Of a DNA stretch of 6,599 bases, positions 5,406 to 6,599 are shown piece by piece (within the stretch, counting starts at the first letter, position 1; each line of letters starts with the position of its first letter). The stretch is from Lachnospiraceae bacterium UBA4317. GTDB lineage: Bacteria > Bacillota_A > Clostridia > Lachnospirales > Lachnospiraceae. Below the pieces are notes generated by a model that was not told the origin of the DNA, made no database searches, and saw nothing but the letters and a program-made list of their open reading frames with translations. Location of the stretch: NCBI GenBank assembly GCA_002394525.1, contig DGUF01000084.1, forward strand, positions 1 to 6,599, written 5' to 3'. Both the position numbers and the translations under genes were made by a program.

Positions 5406-5623
5406 CTAAAGGGGAGTATGAAAAGTATTGAACCACCGGCCGACCTGATGATCTCATAAACAGGGGCCTGCAGTGAGTAGAAGCCCGGGGACCCGCACAG
5501 GATGTTTATCAAGGAGGGAGTGTCGGCCTCCTGTGCTGATCTGTTCTTATCATAAGGGGGAAATGTGTAGAGAGTGTGTAGTTTCTATTCACAACCGGTT
5601 AATTCCGGTGTGAAGGCTTTCGG
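5406..5623. other. gene-free stretch with alternative hairpins
   Basis: No convincing gene is seen here. GCACAGGA (5495-5502) pairs with TCCTGTGC (5529-5536). The 26-base loop contains AAGGAGGGAG, whose GGAGG (5513-5517) can instead pair with CCTCC (5527-5531), which is partly shared with the first stem, so the two folds exclude each other. CTTAT-C-ATAAG (5546-5556) is a short dyad. A 16-codon frame (5563-5613) follows AAGGGGG at very short spacing. A larger dyad at 5588-5614 is listed separately. Confidence 0.4.
5588..5614. promoter_or_regulatory. inverted repeat just upstream of the PrsW-like promoter
   Basis: TTCACA-A-CCGG (5588-5598) and CCGG-TGTGAA (5605-5614) form a 10-bp dyad with one unpaired A and a TTAATT centre. 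It ends 9 bases before the -35 hexamer, a location typical for an operator or activator site. It could also form a hairpin in RNA reading through from upstream, but no T-run follows. The binding protein is unknown. Confidence 0.5.
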
Positions 5624-5652
5624 TTGACGGATGTTTTTCCTTGGTTCATAAT
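5624..5652 (+). promoter_or_regulatory. SigA-type promoter of the PrsW-like gene
   Basis: The -35 TTGACG (5624-5629) and -10 CATAAT (5647-5652) are 17 bases apart and each has one mismatch to consensus. Initiation near 5658-5660 would leave a very short leader that contains the AGGGGGA ribosome binding site (5660-5666), 7 bases before ATG 5674. The CGGTTG overlapping the -35 (5621-5626) can also pair with CAACCG at 5592-5597. Confidence 0.75.
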
Positions 5653-5673
5653 GAAAAAAAGGGGGATTTTATC

Positions 5674-6599
5674 ATGAATCTGACTGTTTTACTGATCGCT
5701 GTATATCTGCCGCTTCTGCCGGTCCTGTTTCTGGTGATCCGGTCCGGAGCCTTTGGAAAGGGGGGCTTCGGCACCTTTCTCAAGCTGTTCTTTCTGGGAG
5801 TCGCCGTGGCGGTTCCTGCCTTTCTGATGGAGGCCGGCGGAATGATGGCGGCCACCATCCTGCTGAGGATCCTGTTTCCGCAGGCCCAGGGAGGCGGCCT
5901 CCTGGTGGTCTCCGCGATCCTCAGATATGTCCTGGCCGCGGCCCTGATCGAGGAGGCCTGGAAGCATTTCATTCTCAGGACGACGACCTGGAAGCAGATG
6001 ACCATGGAGTCGATCGGAGACGGGACGGCTGCCTCCGCCGCTGTGGGCGCCGGCTTTTCCGCGGTGATGTATGCCGCCTGGCAGGTCGCCTATCACTTTA
6101 TCCCCACCGATATGGAGGCGGTGCGGAATGCCATGCCGGACTTTTTGAGCGCGGGCGCCGTCGTGGCCTTTATCTACGCCCTGCTCTTCGTCCCCGCCCA
6201 TTTCGGCTATTCCGGCTTCATGGGGATGCTCTATGGAGTCGCCAAGGGGGCTGACCAGAAAAACCATGCGGGGAGGGCCGGCTTTATGCTGACCATGAGC
6301 TTCCTGCTCCCCACCCTCCTGCACAGTCTCTGTGAGGGACTGGTCGGATACGGGATGTCCTCGGGGAAGACCCTGTGGATGATCCCGGGCTTTGCCGCCG
6401 AGGCCGTTCTGGCCGTGATCATCGGGATCGTTCTGAGCGGCGCCCATGACAACGCGGCTGTCGCGAATGCCGCGGCCCAGCAGGCCGCCGGCCAGGCGGG
6501 CGCGGAGGCGGCCGGGAGCGAAACGGGAGAAAGCACAGATGCGGACGGCCAGCCCATGCTGACGATGGAGGATCCGGACGGCGGCTTTGGGGCCCCGGA
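5674..6599 (+). CDS. PrsW-like intramembrane protease homologue (3' end outside window)
   Basis: The frame is open from ATG 5674 to the window end, giving 308 codons and no stop. It is a polytopic membrane protein with hydrophobic segments near 1-22, 34-54, 56-68, 76-92, 122-140, 158-175, 203-218 and 235-255. Three features resemble the PrsW family, glutamic-type membrane proteases that in Bacillus subtilis cleave the anti-sigma factor RsiW: EEAWKH at 93-98 (the EExxK motif), PAHFGYSGFMGMLYGVAKG with H176, and H217-SLC-E221. The second family motif, normally GFA..E, reads GFSAVMYAAWQ (127-137) and has no glutamate, so activity is uncertain. After residue 255 the chain becomes hydrophilic and low in complexity, Ala/Gln/Gly-rich then Asp/Glu-rich (262-305), probably a cytoplasmic or extracellular tail. 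AGGGGGA 7 bases upstream fixes the start. The gene has its own promoter and is separated from tex by a terminator. Confidence 0.8.
   Translation, partial: MNLTVLLIAVYLPLLPVLFLVIRSGAFGKGGFGTFLKLFFLGVAVAVPAFLMEAGGMMAATILLRILFPQAQGGGLLVVSAILRYVLAAALIEEAWKHFILRTTTWKQMTMESIGDGTAASAAVGAGFSAVMYAAWQVAYHFIPTDMEAVRNAMPDFLSAGAVVAFIYALLFVPAHFGYSGFMGMLYGVAKGADQKNHAGRAGFMLTMSFLLPTLLHSLCEGLVGYGMSSGKTLWMIPGFAAEAVLAVIIGIVLSGAHDNAAVANAAAQQAAGQAGAEAAGSETGESTDADGQPMLTMEDPDGGFGAP

Noticed and set aside
5418..5459. 13-codon frame starting MKSIEPP after GGGGAG
   Set aside because: The SD-like GGGGAG is only one base from the ATG, it sits directly behind a terminator without a clear promoter, and it is too short to judge.
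5428..5460. Possible promoter TTGAAC ... CATAAA
   Set aside because: The spacing is 21 bases, well outside the usual 16-18.
4784..5512. Minus-strand frame running from 5512 back into the 3' part of tex
   Set aside because: It starts with TTG and no ribosome binding site, crosses the tex terminator and repeat, and most of it is the complement of the tex S1 and helix-hairpin-helix regions.
5689..6447. Open frames on the minus strand opposite the PrsW-like gene
   Set aside because: The plus-strand frame has a promoter, ribosome binding site, membrane segments and PrsW motifs. The opposite frames are His/Gly/Gln- or Arg/Pro-rich without features.

Overview
The window is GC-rich bacterial chromosome with consensus vegetative (SigA-type) promoters, G-rich Shine-Dalgarno sites and some TTG starts. 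Its gene complement (Tex, a SpoU-class RNA methyltransferase, a DUF4956 membrane protein, a PrsW-like membrane protein and a Lys/Arg-rich lipoprotein signal) fits a high-GC member of the Bacillota, most likely Clostridia of the Lachnospiraceae type. That placement is inferred from gene style only, not from a marker gene. I see no mobile element, CRISPR array, tRNA or rRNA.

Left part (1-1911): a clear promoter (51-79) drives a TrmH/SpoU-family RNA 2'-O-methyltransferase (191-1030). After 79 bases a DUF4956 membrane protein (1110-1808) follows, with a TTG start set by a strong ribosome binding site; the two are probably co-transcribed. A long perfect hairpin (1839-1874), nested in a second outer inverted repeat, lies between this gene and the convergent lipoprotein gene and can terminate from both sides.

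Middle part (1912-5405): an unrecognised lipoprotein gene on the minus strand (1912-2799) is read from an extended -10 promoter near 2900, divergent from tex. tex (3033-5240) encodes the full-length RNA-binding transcription accessory protein. It is followed by a degenerate tandem repeat of about 56 bases and a strong intrinsic terminator (5359-5405).

Right part (5406-6599): about 215 bases without a convincing gene hold several inverted repeats. One is a near-perfect dyad directly upstream of a good promoter (5624-5652). That promoter serves a PrsW-like intramembrane protease homologue (start 5674) whose 3' end runs off the window. It keeps the EExxK motif and later histidines but seems to lack the second-motif glutamate.

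The genes do not form one obvious pathway. Most are housekeeping or envelope genes in separate units. The least explained material is the PrsW-like protein with its upstream dyad, and the repeats and alternative hairpins between tex and it.
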